Positions 1 through 10,812 of a stretch of 64,000 bases of DNA are shown here, in pieces. Where the stretch lies: contig OY735207.1 in the NCBI GenBank assembly GCA_963457665.1, forward strand, positions 59,473,613 to 59,537,612. The letters are read 5' to 3'. A model generated the notes under the pieces. That model did not search any database and was not told the origin of the DNA. It saw nothing but the letters and a program-made list of their open reading frames with translations. Every line of letters begins with the position of its first letter. The stretch's first letter is position 1. This DNA comes from Thysanoteuthis rhombus (lineage: Eukaryota; Mollusca; Cephalopoda; Oegopsida; Thysanoteuthidae). Made by a program: the position numbers and the translations under genes.

Positions 1-15
1 AGGTTATTCATGTGA

Positions 16-18
<3 letters not shown>

Positions 19-59
<41 letters not shown>
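19..59. repeat. (CA)n-(TA)n microsatellite
   Basis: A pure CA dinucleotide run of about 34 bp passes into a short TA run. It is simple sequence with no coding content. Confidence 0.95.
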
Positions 60-184
60 CTGGACTTTGCCTAATCCCAATCGTTTGTGGCAGAAACTTG
101 AAATTTTGCGTACGTAATGCTCTCAGTCGGTAGGGAAAACAGTTTTCACCCCCCACACATATGCCAACACAAAAACACACGCAA

Positions 185-625
185 GATTTTGGCGGGGGTG
201 GATTTACAATTCAAGGTTATCTTGAATTGATCCTTTAGTTTTTCCAGCTATTCAGACGTTTTTTTTTTTTGTTTGTTTTTTTTCTTGGTGTTCACTGCCC
301 AACAACAGGCAAGAAAAGTAACTTATTCATTGATCATCCCCTTTTTCCAATTTTTGGTTGATCACCCCAAACATGGAATGCTACTTATTGACATTGGTCA
401 CGCGTCTGTTTCTATTGAGTCACTAGCCGAACGAGTTTTAATTTATTTGTATGTTTGTTCGTTTTAAATCATGGTTTTCTGGTGCAAACTATGCAGGTAA
501 TATTTTTTATCAAGGTAACCTAATTCTACCACCGCCGGCGCTTGATTTACGTGGCCAAAATAACCATAGATGGGTGAGAGTGATTCATAATTTCCCTTGG
601 TTGATCGGTTCGTATTCTCTATGGC
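185..625 (+). repeat. Dispersed repeat family R1, copy a
   Basis: This is one of at least eight copies in the window of an unnamed repeat. Diagnostic blocks are a GGGGGTGGATTTACAATT-like segment, a T-rich stretch, GTAACTTATTCATTGATCA, then a second GATCACCCC. This copy runs further 3' than most, through a CAAGGTAACC block to a TTCATAATTTCCCTTGG block. The same blocks occur in reverse in the copy at 42.4-42.8 kb, so both belong to the element. One frame stays open for 64 codons from 273. No known transposon protein is recognised; a non-autonomous element is the simplest reading. Confidence 0.75.
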
Positions 626-787
626 CCAGATTTTAAATCTTCTTACCTTCTTTTAAACTCTCCTTCATTCATTACACCTCCACCCTTCCTTTAATGCTTT
701 ACCTTTTTTTTTTCGTTTTTTTTCTCTTTCATGATACTTATTATCTTACTATGCAAAAGGCGAAGAAGGGGAAAAGGAAATTGTGTT

Positions 788-797
788 GTCGTCGTCG

Positions 798-857
<60 letters not shown>

Positions 858-858
858 G
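788..858. repeat. (TCA)n microsatellite, tail of the adjacent LINE
   Basis: A few GTC units lead into about 20 TCA units. Read on the minus strand this is (TGA)n attached directly to the 3' end of an RTE-type LINE fragment, the place where related copies at 60.3 and 61.1 kb carry a short TGATGA tail. The poly-His and poly-Met reading frames across it are artefacts. Confidence 0.9.
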
Positions 859-1190
859 TCTTTTAACGTCCGTCGATGGACATAGACCTTCCTCAGGATT
901 CGCCACACTTCTCTATCATGGGCGTTGCGGAACCAGTACTTTCTGAATCTGTCTAGCTCGTCTCTCCGTCTAATATTCTGCCAGCCTCGGTTGCGCATGT
1001 GATCTCAGGGGATCCATGTCGTGAGTCGCATTGTCCGTTGGTTGTCCACCATTCTTGCGACATGGCCAACCCACTGCCATTTGAGATTTTTAATGGATTC
1101 TATGATGTACTTTGACTAATGTCTTTCCCCGAATGTGCTGTCTTGTGGTCTCTAGAGGAGAAGATCTTGATTGTGTTATGCTTAAGTTCA
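859..1190 (-). mobile_element. RTE-type LINE, 3'-terminal fragment
   Basis: The minus strand encodes, with frame breaks, the C-terminal tail found in the larger LINE at 58.3-60.3 kb: a WAGHVAR-like block, an RTTNGQCDS-like segment, a WIP/DHMRNRG-like block, a RFRKYW block, and a final VHRRTLKD. The stop codon runs directly into the (TGA)n tail. Only the region after the reverse transcriptase survives, as expected of a 5'-truncated LINE insertion. Confidence 0.8.
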
Positions 1191-2380
1191 AAGCGGGGGT
1201 GGCTTGCCTTTCTTGGAAGTCATAATATATTTATAAAGCACGACATATATATTTAACCTGATAGTATTTTATCATCAGTTACCCCTCAACATTGAAATTT
1301 GTCACAACGATTGCTAACCCTAGAGATGTACACCTTGCCAAAAATCATTATTAACATTATTATCCCCTGATGGTAACGACCAATCCTACTGGCCCAGGGA
1401 CAAATACATGTGATTTAGCATTATCCTGGTGGAATATTATGTCCTTTTTTCAATTGCTGCCTCCGATTGGTCTATATGGTCAGGGATGGTCGCTATCAAC
1501 AATACCTTCATCATGATACCTTCCGCTGGAAAGAGGTCGCTGAATCGATTTTAGAGTTGTGGACGACCGAACAGTTACAGGTATGAAAAACGTTATCGGC
1601 GAATCGAGTTCGAATTTTGTCTGAGGATTTTTTGTGTTGACTTCGTACTAATGTTTTTGGTTGTCTTTGGTATTGTCCTGATTTTCTCTTATTTTGGATT
1701 CTTGTAATAGGTCTATTTTTATAGTCGTGACTATCTTGTCCAAAATGTTCTTTTTGTATTGAGCAAGAAAAGAAAGACGTGTTTGGACGCCAACCGATGT
1801 CCGTTTCTGTGAGAACGCATTTTCCTGGCTTCTAAATTGTATGTGATATATTACAGTTTACTGAAGACATCCGACAGGTCGTGATGAACCAACTTGGGCC
1901 AGTGTCAGTTGAAGACTTACAGCATTGTTACTAGGAGTGGGACCAACGTCTCCGTTGGTGTGTGTGGCTTCTCAAAAGACATATTTATACAACCTGTTAC
2001 TTTACTTTCTCGAATGGCCTCCTATAATTGGAACACGTGTGTTTGTTTGTTTGTTTGTTTGTGTGGTCGCGCTCGCGCACTCAGGAATATACGTATTTAA
2101 AGATTTCCCACTTTCTGAAAAAAGGGAGCAAAATATTTTTTATTCAACAAAGATTACTGTAAGCAGTTTTCTTTCCGTGTTATTGAATGGATGAAACACA
2201 AACATACGTAAGAGTGTCACAAAATATGAATCAGAAAAAGAAATTGTATGTCTCTTTGTGCCTCTAATGAGATAAAGCAAGCCAAAAAGCTTCGATCCCG
2301 GTCAATCTACAAGGTGTTGAATACTGTACGTCAGCTTGCATAGCTAATTCTCTTTAAGGAGGTGACCAAGTGAGAAACGA
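1191..2380. other. No gene recognised
   Basis: AT-rich sequence with short spurious frames only. A (TTTG)n run lies at about 2041-2060. There is no splice-framed exon or transposon protein that I can support. Confidence 0.6.
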
Positions 2381-2389
2381 CACAGGGAA

Positions 2390-2642
2390 TGGACTCGGCA
2401 AGCTGAGTTCAAACTATGTGACAGTTTATCTTCGCTTTGAACTAATGTCCTTTGGAAAGGCATGAATCAGTCTCTCCCCTACAATATACGTAAAATAGCT
2501 CTGGATGAATGTTAGAGACGTCATTTTGCATGCTTGTCGCTTCTACGTCTATATCGCATATCGCAAACGGGCTTAGTAAGTAGTGAGGTGATAAGTGAAG
2601 CTCAAACAAGGACGGCTGAAGGTGCAACCAGGATAAGGACAT
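2390..2642 (+). repeat. Dispersed repeat family R3 (probable tRNA-derived SINE), copy a
   Basis: It matches, in opposite orientation, the block at 44.69-44.95 kb and, for a shorter stretch, 36.94-37.05 kb. Shared landmarks are a CTTTGNACTAATGNCCT block, an AGGCATGAATC block, a GGTAAAATAGC-like block and a GTAAGTAGTNANGTGAT block. The copy at 44.7 kb begins with a tRNA-like GGTCAAGTGGATAATGGC. On the opposite strand both full copies can be read as similar peptides, which here simply follows from nucleotide similarity. Confidence 0.6.
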
Positions 2643-3879
2643 TACTCACTATTTTTTTTTTTAGTCAAATTCTGACATTGAATGTTAATCTCTAACATTG
2701 TGAATGTTCACAAAAGCTGAATGTGTGTTTCCTGGTGTCTGCGTTTTAGGGATTGGCATGGAATTCAAAATAGACAAACCACAAATTTTTTTTTAGATCT
2801 TGCGCAGAATCAACATTAGTATCTGTGACTCATAAAAAATTTCCGATAGTCTCAACAGTTGTGTGGGGGACACGTTGTTCTCTCGTTCTGTACTACATTG
2901 AACTTAGAGAAATTGGAATTTAAGCTAGCCACCTCTCTCTACACATTCCTCCCGCCTGTGCAAACAGAGGCTTTAATCAGAAAATATGAATCGAGTAATA
3001 TCGCCCATTCAATTTTAAATAGAATCAACAATGCACACACCTGGTTTTTCCGTTATCTCCAGGGAACCACAAAGGCGGTAATATTTATGATGCTCGATAT
3101 TTCTATATAAAAAAAAAAAACAACAACATTTTAAACAAGATTAATAGCAAAAATGCCACTGCTACCTCTTATATAACTACTGTAACTACAATTATGACTA
3201 ATAATGATTATGATAATACAACTGATAATAATGAGAATGCAAACAATATTATAGATATCTATTGTTAGAAATCTTTTCAATCTGATTTTCCTTATTATTA
3301 AATGATATAGTCACACAGAAGTATTTCTACACTGAATAAATTCTGATATATATATGTATATGTAACAAGCGTTTGTTCATGTATTGGATACATCTTCATT
3401 GAAAATAGTGCTCGATACCATTGGTAGAGTGGTTATAACATGAGTAGAGATTTTATCGATGGTTCATTACAGATTGTACATTCTGTTTGAAACAATTCTC
3501 AAATGAAGTATAAATAGATTTGGATTTGGATGTTTGTTTGTGTGTGTGTGTATGTGCGTGCACATCTTTAATGAAAGTGAGAAAAAAGAGGAAAATGGCA
3601 TGAGAGGCCTGAGTGGAAACGTTAATGGGGGAGTGGGAAAAAGAAAGGCGTCGCTGATTGACCAATTTTTTCCAGGTGTCAAAGGGAGTCGGAAAAAAGA
3701 GACTGGTTATATTAGTCTCCTTTGTATAGTTTCAGTTAGGTCACTTTGTTTTTGCTATTTCGTGCATTCGTAGTCAATTTCAACAATGGTCAAAATGTTC
3801 TCAAAACGAAGGATTGCCAAATATCGTTTATTATTTTTTCATAAATTTCACCTTATCTGAAAATCAAACTGAAACTTCC

Positions 3880-4050
3880 GCTTTCAAAGATTTCAATTAG
3901 TGTCACACGAAAAGCTGCGCAGACTACGTTGACCTGGGAGTGAGAACCTGGCCCGAGGGTGTGCCACTCCAACACCAAGGTTCGATTGCACAACTTGCCA
4001 GTTAGTGCCATCGATACACCCAAACAATTTTTGCGAGCACCACTACTGCC
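3880..4050. repeat. Possible SINE remnant
   Basis: A GGTTCGATTGC block resembling a pol III B box lies near 3981, in sequence more GC-rich than its surroundings. No A box is convincing, so this is a weak call. Confidence 0.25.
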
Positions 4051-4175
4051 CAACTAGTTGTTTTGTGTAAGAAGACATATCTTTAAGAATATGTTCTATT
4101 TCTGTATTGTCGTATATTCGTAGTATCCATTACTCACTATACATTATTAAGAAATATATGAGTAATCCGAAAGAA

Positions 4176-4394
4176 TACTTATGTGTGCGTTATATCATTT
4201 CAAACTCTATTTGAAATGACCTCCTGTTTTTTACTGGGAGAATAAGTCACTCGGCCAAGACAGCGTAAATCGTACAAAAAATTTGATTGTTCATTCTATT
4301 TACACTGCTATACAGGATGACTCATTCTCCATGTAATAATAGGAAGTCATTTCAAATAGAGTTTTAAATAATATAACAATACTCCTCATAAGTA
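4176..4394. mobile_element. Palindromic MITE, mariner-like, flanked by TA
   Basis: The two ends are long inverted repeats of about 70 bp. Both begin TACTTATG and share an AACTCTATTTGAAATGAC block and a GGAGAATNAGTCA block. The outer TA dinucleotides fit a Tc1/mariner target-site duplication. The element is about 215 bp with a short unpaired centre and no coding capacity. The inverted repeats differ at roughly a quarter of positions, so it is an old insertion. Confidence 0.7.
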
Positions 4395-4806
4395 AATGAA
4401 TTTAACATTCATTTTATTATTTATTCGGTTTTGTATATATCTCGCGAACATGTTCCGGACCAAGTGCCTATCCTCTGCGCTTGGTTGAGATTTATTGGAT
4501 ACAGTCTTATTAGAGCGCAAATATGGCAATGCCCCCATTGTGATTGGTGTTATCGGACATCTCATACTCACTTCTATCATTGTCAGGTCGAGTGGATATG
4601 GGTCCTCAAACCAAAGATAAGACTTACATTTTAATCTGATGTGATAGGGGTTGTCCCTTTTTATCTTGTTTACTTCAAGTGATTTGTGTTTGTGTATGTA
4701 GGTGGGTGCATGTATTTGTGTGTGCATGCGTATGTTCGCGTGCATGTATGTGTTTGTGCGTGCGTGTGTCTGTGAAAGAGAGAGGAATACTTTGAGTGTA
4801 TAAGAT

Positions 4807-4826
4807 CATTATTATTATTATTATTA

Positions 4827-4858
<32 letters not shown>

Positions 4859-4859
4859 G

Positions 4860-4913
<54 letters not shown>
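4807..4913. repeat. (ATT)n microsatellite
   Basis: About 105 bp of ATT units interrupted by a few TGTT variants. Confidence 0.95.
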
Positions 4914-4914
<1 letters not shown>

Positions 4915-4979
4915 GTATGAATAATGATCGATGATGCCTCGGAAATATCTAAAAAGAAAAATAATACAGTTTTGATTCT

Positions 4980-5200
4980 TTTTAAATATGATATATTAGG
5001 TATAATAAAACAAAACTAGAAATTTTCGATATGGAAATCGGAATATCGAAAATGTTCAGTTTTGTTACATTATATTTATTATATCATATTTTAAACTCCC
5101 CATCAACGTTTTCATATTTATTCTACATTTGAATTTTGAAGATATACAATGTATCGAAAAATTTCATTTTTGTTTTATTACATCACATATCTTTTAAATC
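4980..5200. repeat. Hairpin-forming AT-rich repeat with a third arm
   Basis: Positions 4981-5030 are the reverse complement, with mismatches, of 5042-5094, giving a stem of about 50 bp round a short loop. Landmarks are AATATGATATA, ACAAAACT and TTTTCGATAT. A third diverged copy of the right arm follows at about 5150-5200. It is probably a MITE remnant; no TSD is clear. Confidence 0.6.
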
Positions 5201-5747
5201 AAAACTTTCTGTTTCTTTTTCTTTTATTGTTATTATTAGTAGTAATATCGGTAGTAGTAGTAGTAGTTTCACTCTATCTTATCATTGTTATTTATCACCA
5301 CATTCTGGATCGATACAGTTCTTAAGGCTTCCTCATAGGAAGTGGTTAGGTCAGCACCCGTGAAAGACTGGCTTCGAAGCTTACGGATACGAGTTTCAGT
5401 TTATTTGCTCGTGTGGTCTATGAGTGAATCGACCAATCTGCTCTGACGGGAATGCAACAGTAATATGGAGTAAAACTAGTGATGAAATAATAATAATGAT
5501 AAAGATGCTCTATCTGAAAAGCAACAGTAATAAGATGGAGGAAAACTAGTAGCCTATAATATTGTTCTGTTTGTTCCTACCTGCGAAGGAAACGGGATAG
5601 AATGATAATATACAACATGGCGTTGATATCTAATGACTTCCATAGGTCAATTCAGGATTGGGTCAATTCCGGCATTTTCAAGTCATTTCTCACCAAACAA
5701 ACACGAGTACTGCCCGGTGCCTCAAGGCCTGGCATGAGCACGCATCC

Positions 5748-6010
5748 CTTTAATTGATTCATGAAATGTCGATAAAATATAATTTACTTTCCTATGTTGT
5801 TATATTTTGGGGTCGCAGGTCAGGCACCCAATCTTTAATTATTCTTATGAAATCTCTATAAAATTTGATTTGATTTCATGTGTTATTATATTTCAAGTTG
5901 TGTGTGTATATGTGTGTGTAGGCTCGACAAAAGGGCCTGAGGACATTCCCACTGTTTAATTGTTTTCATGAAATTTCTATGAAATATAATTTGCCTTCCT
6001 GTGTAATAAA
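5748..6010. repeat. Three diverged tandem copies of a ~55-bp block
   Basis: Blocks at about 5748-5806, 5834-5891 and 5954-6010 share TTTAATT, a CATGAAAT-like motif, CTATAAAAT and a CNTGTGTTATTATA-like end. Spacer lengths differ because a GT-rich run sits between copies 2 and 3. Confidence 0.6.
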
Positions 6011-6109
6011 TTTGTAATTTTTCCCAGCAATATTTATCTATCTGCACGCATATGAATATATCTCTACCTGCGAGGCTAAGTCCTAGAGTATTGTTTCAAA
6101 ATTAATATA

Positions 6110-6960
6110 TTAAGCTATTGTTATTCGACATACCCTCCATCTAGGTCTATACGTTTCTGAAGGCGGTGATTCCATCTCTCTAACCTGTCCTTGGAAAAAC
6201 GCTGTGTTCTTCGACCTGCGCCGTCGAGGGAATGAAATTGTGTCCCTTTCATATGCTCTTTTAGTTTTGGGAATAAAACAATTGAAAGGACAAAAGCAGG
6301 GCTGTTGGGTGGATTGGTTAAGGTTTCCCAACGACAGGCCCGTAGGTCAGCCTAGGCTATCTTCGAAGAATGAGCTGGGGCATTGTCGTGATGGGAAGCA
6401 GTTCTTCGGTGCAACTTTTCAGCCGTTTTCTGACCAATGCTGTTTTCAGATTTCTCAAAACTTCTTTATAATAAGTACGCATGATTATCCAGTTTCCTTA
6501 GAGAGAATCTATCAATATTACCCTTTGGAATAAAAAAGAATCTCCATCACCGTTGGCGCCGACCCCTCTACCTTGGAACTGACTGGCTCAAAAGATCCGT
6601 CTTGGAAGTCACTTTCATAATTAGACTTTGCTCCCTGGATCGTATTGGTATATCCAAGACGAACTCAGTTTAGTTTCAGAAAATCGTATTCATCTGCTTC
6701 GATCATACTCAAAAGAGCTTCGATCTTGCTGTTCATCGTGCAACACTTTTGGCACCGATTCAACCGAAAGCATCCTGAGGTGAAGATGTTCGCTCAAAAT
6801 TTGAAAATGCCGAACCACATGAGATCCCTACTTCAATACTATCATATTATTGGCAAATTGACGACCCCTTCTCATTAGTTAATGAACTTCAACCACAGTT
6901 TCTTCATTCGTTGAGGTCGAGAATCTTCCTCTCTCACCTCATACTTGTAGTTAGGCTATT
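6110..6960 (-). pseudogene. Mariner-type (DD34D-like) transposase remnant
   Basis: On the minus strand, broken frames carry hallmarks of the mariner transposase catalytic domain in the right order. A WIYQYDPGSK block (about 6665-6640) corresponds to the WIYYYDPE-type motif near the first or second catalytic aspartate. HHDNAPAHSS (about 6395-6365) contains a catalytic Asp. A PKLKEHMKGTQF block and a terminal DLDGGYVE fit the C-terminus. Several frameshifts and stops mean it cannot encode a working enzyme. The N-terminal helix-turn-helix is not visible, and terminal inverted repeats were not found with confidence. Assignment rests on order and spacing of these motifs as known from mariner proteins. 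Confidence 0.8.
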
Positions 6961-7139
6961 TTTCTACCGAGGAGATATTTTATTATGAAGTTATGTAAGT
7001 CATGTTTACTCAAACAGCTTTTTGCTTTATTCTGTTAGAGTAAAAAGCTGTTCTCCGGACATTTTACACGCATTCCGATATATATATATATGTATATGAT
7101 ATGATAATGGAGACATTTTTTAGGACCTCTCTTTCGCGC

Positions 7140-7315
7140 AGTACCCGTCTTAACCAGTAGCAAATCAAACAGTCGACCACATGAATGAATAGAGAAAATG
7201 AGCATTCTGTGTGACTAAAACCAGCGTCTGCCTGGAAACAGCCTCCACACAGCTTTGCTCTACCATCTGAGCTAACGACACTGTTGGCAGATAGGAGTCC
7301 GAGATAGCTCACTTG
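7140..7315 (-). repeat. tRNA-derived SINE
   Basis: The minus strand begins at about 7280 with GTTAGCTCAGATGGTAGAGC, an excellent pol III A box as in a tRNA D-arm. A degenerate B-box-like GGTTTTAGTCA follows at the expected distance. The A-box similarity is too good to be chance, but the molecule does not fold as a tRNA, so a SINE is preferred over a tRNA gene. Confidence 0.7.
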
Positions 7316-7779
7316 AATTGCTCACCATTGAATCTTGCTTGGCGCTCATTTTCTTGATACGTTTATGTGACCGGCTGTTCGATTTGCCACAGGTTAATAC
7401 TGGAAACGGACGAAATGTAGTTCCCAATAAAAATGTCTCTTCTATTATCACATTCTGTCGGACATGATCTGTCTAATCCATTTATTATATATACATATGC
7501 CAAGGCTGGCGTACTGAACAAGCTCTAGTATAAATTACAATCAAATATTTTGCCATTGTGTTTCTGGTATTCTGACCATGGAAAAAATTACTCACTCAAA
7601 CCCCAAGTTGTCTCCTTGCGAACCTGCACACCAGCTCATAATATGCACTGCTCGCGAAGTATAGACGCAAAACCTACACAACAGTCCATTGTTGCGTGCT
7701 ATTTAAATTTGAAAAAATTTTCAGTAGCCCTTCGTATATAAACCCTCGTATACGGTGGCTGCTTGCCGGAGACCGATAG

Positions 7780-7860
7780 CTTGGAAATTAGTGTTGTAGG
7801 ATCAATCCTCACTTGGTGCACCACGATTGTCGTTCTGTGCCAGACTGAGTTAAAAATTTC
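7780..7860 (+). repeat. Single unit of the 44-kb tandem SINE-like repeat
   Basis: GATCAATCCTCACTTGGTGC followed by a TGTGCCAGACTGAGTTAA block matches the unit repeated four times at 44.09-44.56 kb. The GATCCTCACTNGGT block resembles a B box. Confidence 0.55.
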
Positions 7861-7976
7861 TTCCATGGCACCTGCCGTGGAACAATGGTCAACTATCAGC
7901 CACCAAATGGGTAGAGTTACATTTTCCCCTTCTCACAAACCTTTTATTTCGGTGATAAGAGCAGATTGAGATAAGA

Positions 7977-8080
7977 TTGATAGATAGATAGATAGATAGA
8001 TATGAACAGACTGAAAGGAATAGATGGATGGACGGATAGATAGATAGATAGATATACAGATACATACTTACATACGTACA
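7977..8080. repeat. GATA minisatellite, left part
   Basis: GATA runs alternate with a TATGAACAGACTGAAAGGAA block, then pass into CATA repeats. The same compound unit resumes on the right of the MITE at 8083-8296. Confidence 0.85.
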
Positions 8081-8082
8081 TA

Positions 8083-8296
8083 CAGTGGGAGGGAAAGAAG
8101 TATTTGGACCCTTTCAAAATTTCGTTCAATATTCTTCCATTGTATGCTTGGAAATATGTTCTTTTTTTCTTGTAATTGTTAATATCACGACAAAGTACAT
8201 TACCTGGGTGAATTTAAAGTGAATGTAATCATCAGCAGTGTATTGTATTATTATTCATAGTTTCGCAAATGTCTGAACACTTAATTCACTCTACTA
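8083..8296. mobile_element. Tc1/mariner-type MITE inserted at TA within the GATA minisatellite
   Basis: The left end CAGTGGGAGGGAAAGAAGTA follows a TA and resembles the known CAGTGGNGG...AAGTATT termini of Tc1-like transposons. The right end, read in reverse, starts TAGTAGAGTGAATTAAGTG and is a diverged counterpart, again next to TA. It is about 214 bp with no coding capacity. GATA minisatellite on both sides suggests insertion into a pre-existing array. Confidence 0.55.
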
Positions 8297-8618
8297 TAGA
8301 TAGATAGATAGATATGAACAGACTGAAAGGAATAGATGGATGGACAGATAGATAGATCGATAGATATGAACAGACTGAAATGAGTAGATGGATGGACAGA
8401 TAGATAGATATGAACAGACTGAAATGAATAGATAGATAGATAGATATGAACAGACTGAAATGAATAGATAGATAGATATGAACAGACTGAAATGAATAGA
8501 TAGATATGAACAGACTGAAATGAATAGATAGATAGATAGATAGATAGATATGGACAGACTGAAATGTATAGATAGAAATGAAACGATTGAAATACATACA
8601 TACATATGAACAGATTAA
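8297..8618. repeat. GATA minisatellite, right part
   Basis: Seven or so copies of a compound unit alternate a variable GATA run with TATGAACAGACTGAAATGAA. Unit length varies with the number of GATA steps. The antisense frames of up to 195 codons (Tyr/Leu/Ser/Ile repeats) are products of the four-base periodicity. Confidence 0.9.
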
Positions 8619-8713
8619 AGGGGGTTGGTATGAATTGAATGAGAAATGGCATAAATGCAATACATATACGTGTACATATATATGTATATACTGAGAAAGA
8701 TAACATTCTACAC

Positions 8714-9183
8714 CAGATTTATTCAACCTGTGGCCGATTTCAACTCTTGGTTGGGCAGTTAGCAACCTTGCAGAAAATGGTCGGCGTTTTGAAATTTTGA
8801 TGGGCGGTATAGGATTCCGATTATTAAAGTCTGTAATTGACAATGAAAAATGAGTCAACGACAACATTTCCAATTATCAATTTACCAAACAGCTCTGTAA
8901 TATCGCACATTATGTAAATTCAATGTGTTTGCACAAGTTGTGTCTCACCTGATGCAGAGATTGCATCGATGATATCTAAAATCGGTGTACGTGTGCCAAG
9001 CATTTCGATGTCACTACTTCACATTACTGTCATTAAAATAACAGTGAAAGCCGTTCATTTTCATTGTTGTCTAAGAGTTAAAAACTTTTTGGTACCCTTT
9101 TGAGTATTTGCCACACAGTTGGGCGATGGAGAAATTTCCCATGTAAAAGTGGGCGCTGACACCCAAAAGGTCGAGAACCCCTG
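8714..9183. mobile_element. hAT-type MITE
   Basis: The right end is GAGAACCCCTG, the classic hAT terminus (CAGGGGTTCTC in reverse). The left end, CAGATTTATTCAACCTGTGG, aligns with the reversed right end CAGGGGTTCTCGACCTTTTGG. Flanking octamers are TTCTACAC and ACCCACAC, five of eight matching, as a decayed 8-bp TSD would look. It is 470 bp with no transposase frame. Confidence 0.65.
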
Positions 9184-9419
9184 ACCCACACAGATATACA
9201 GAGTTTGTACATGCAGAAGTGCTTGCTAAAAGGATTTGTATAATTCAAAGCTGTGGATAATCCAGTTAAATAATAATAGCAATTAGAGGTAATTAACCAC
9301 CTCAGGTTAATAGAAGCAATTATCTTACCTTTATATAGCTTTTAATTATATTAACTAATCGTGTGCATGATTTTCTTGTAGTAGTAATACCTGTAAATCT
9401 GCCAGGTGTAATAAGTAAC

Positions 9420-9800
9420 TGTCAACATCGGTTTCTGAAGTGTTTAAGTTGGTATGGCTGGCTGGTTATATATACATCACGCGGACATGCCACAGAGATA
9501 GAGTTGAAAATTTAATATTTATTCCTTTTTTGCCTGGAAAAACTCTTTTTTGTTTGTTTGCTTTTTAAATCCCCAACCCGAGTAAATTTTTAGTGGGGGT
9601 CCAATTTTCAATGTAAGTTTATGCAAAACTGATACCCAAGTTTGTATCCGGCAGCATCCACGTTTGTTTTTTGTTTTTTCTTTAATTCAGACAGTTTAAT
9701 GTTCAAATGGCGAGAGAAGTAACTTATCCATTGATCACCCTTTTTTTCCAATATTTTAATTGATCACCCCCATCATGCCACCGAGAGACGTTTATCACGA
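9420..9800 (+). repeat. Dispersed repeat family R1, copy b
   Basis: It shares with copy a the AGTGGGGGTCCAATTT-type block, TGTAAGTTTATGCAAAACTGA, a T-rich stretch and GTAACTTATCCATTGATCA. It also has the 5' part: CAACATCGGTTTCTGAAG, then TATGGCTGGCTGG. Confidence 0.75.
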
Positions 9801-10039
9801 CTGACTAGACCTGTTGTATTAAAAGATAAGCCGATCTGGGTTTCGCCTCTGCGTGAAAGATTCACTTGAGAACAAACAAAGAGTGGCTAAAATATTGGAG
9901 ATGTCCAATATTCAGACCATTCTCTTTTTTCTTTTTTTTTGCGCGCGCGTCTTTCACATTAATGCCAAATGATTGCAGCAATCCTTGATGCCCAAAGGTT
10001 ATAAAGAAAGTGTTTTTGTAATCTTTTTTCAATTTAGGG

Positions 10040-10140
10040 GGAAATGTAAATCTCTTGTGTAAAATAATGACCCTGCTGTAGAGTGATGGTTAAGAGATCC
10101 CCCAGGTCAATGTTGTTGAGTTAGTCCTCATTGATTGCAC
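10040..10140 (+). repeat. Possible tRNA-derived SINE remnant
   Basis: GTAGAGTGATGGTTAAGAG is tRNA D-arm-like, and a GAGTTAGTCCTC block about 35 bp on could be a decayed B box. Weak call. Confidence 0.3.
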
Positions 10141-10736
10141 AACTTCTTTTTTTTTTTTTTGCGACTCCAATTGAATGAAAGTTTCATAGTGTTTTCATTA
10201 GATTACTCAATACAAAATCCAGTTGAGATATTCCTACTGCAGCGTTGTTCTTTTGACGAATGCCTTTTGTCTTTGATGTCTTTTGACCGGTCACCAAGAA
10301 TTACTGTTCCAACCACTTGGGAGTGGCTAACGGGGACTGTTGCTTCTAATTTCAGTTGTCAGTGTGCGAGGGTTGGGGGTCAGGGGACGACGTTTCCTCT
10401 AATATGTAGACGTGTGCGAAAATCTCGTGTTGCCCAATTTTTTTTTTTTTTAATCCAGTGACAAAAGTGTGTGCGCATTTAATACTTGTGCGAATGTAAA
10501 AATTGACATTTTTCAAGATTATTTCGTCACAGTTTATTTCCTGCGGCTAATGAAAGTGTATTTGCACGTTTTCATATAATTCAAGTATGGTTGCCTTCTA
10601 CAATGTATCGTATTTAGAAATTTTCTTCTGTACTTTGAGGTACTTTGTTCAGCTGGTTATTCTATCGGATGAAACATCAATGAGCTTTATATTTATGCGA
10701 TGTAAAGTCGAAATGAATTGACACTTACTGATTCGC

Positions 10737-10767
10737 ATTATTATTATTATCATCATCATCATCATCA

Positions 10768-10809
<42 letters not shown>
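10737..10809. repeat. (ATT)n/(ATC)n microsatellite, LINE tail
   Basis: ATT and ATC units adjoin the 3' end of the minus-strand LINE fragment at 10810-11160. The plus-strand copy at 13.1-13.5 kb ends in the same kind of (AAT)n tail. Confidence 0.9.

Positions 10810-10812
<3 letters not shown>

Noticed and set aside
691-946. Poly-His, poly-Met and poly-Ile reading frames
   Set aside because: They are the three frames of a (TCA)n microsatellite at a LINE tail.
7140-7315. True tRNA gene
   Set aside because: The A box is excellent, but the acceptor stem and T-arm do not pair and the B box is degenerate, so a SINE is the better reading.
8281-8873. Antisense frames of 103-195 codons rich in Tyr, Leu, Ser, Ile
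   Set aside because: Produced by the 4-base GATA periodicity, which lacks stops on that strand; no splice or family signal.
10135-10461. 108-codon frame
   Set aside because: Starts in a poly-T run, with no family resemblance and no splice support.
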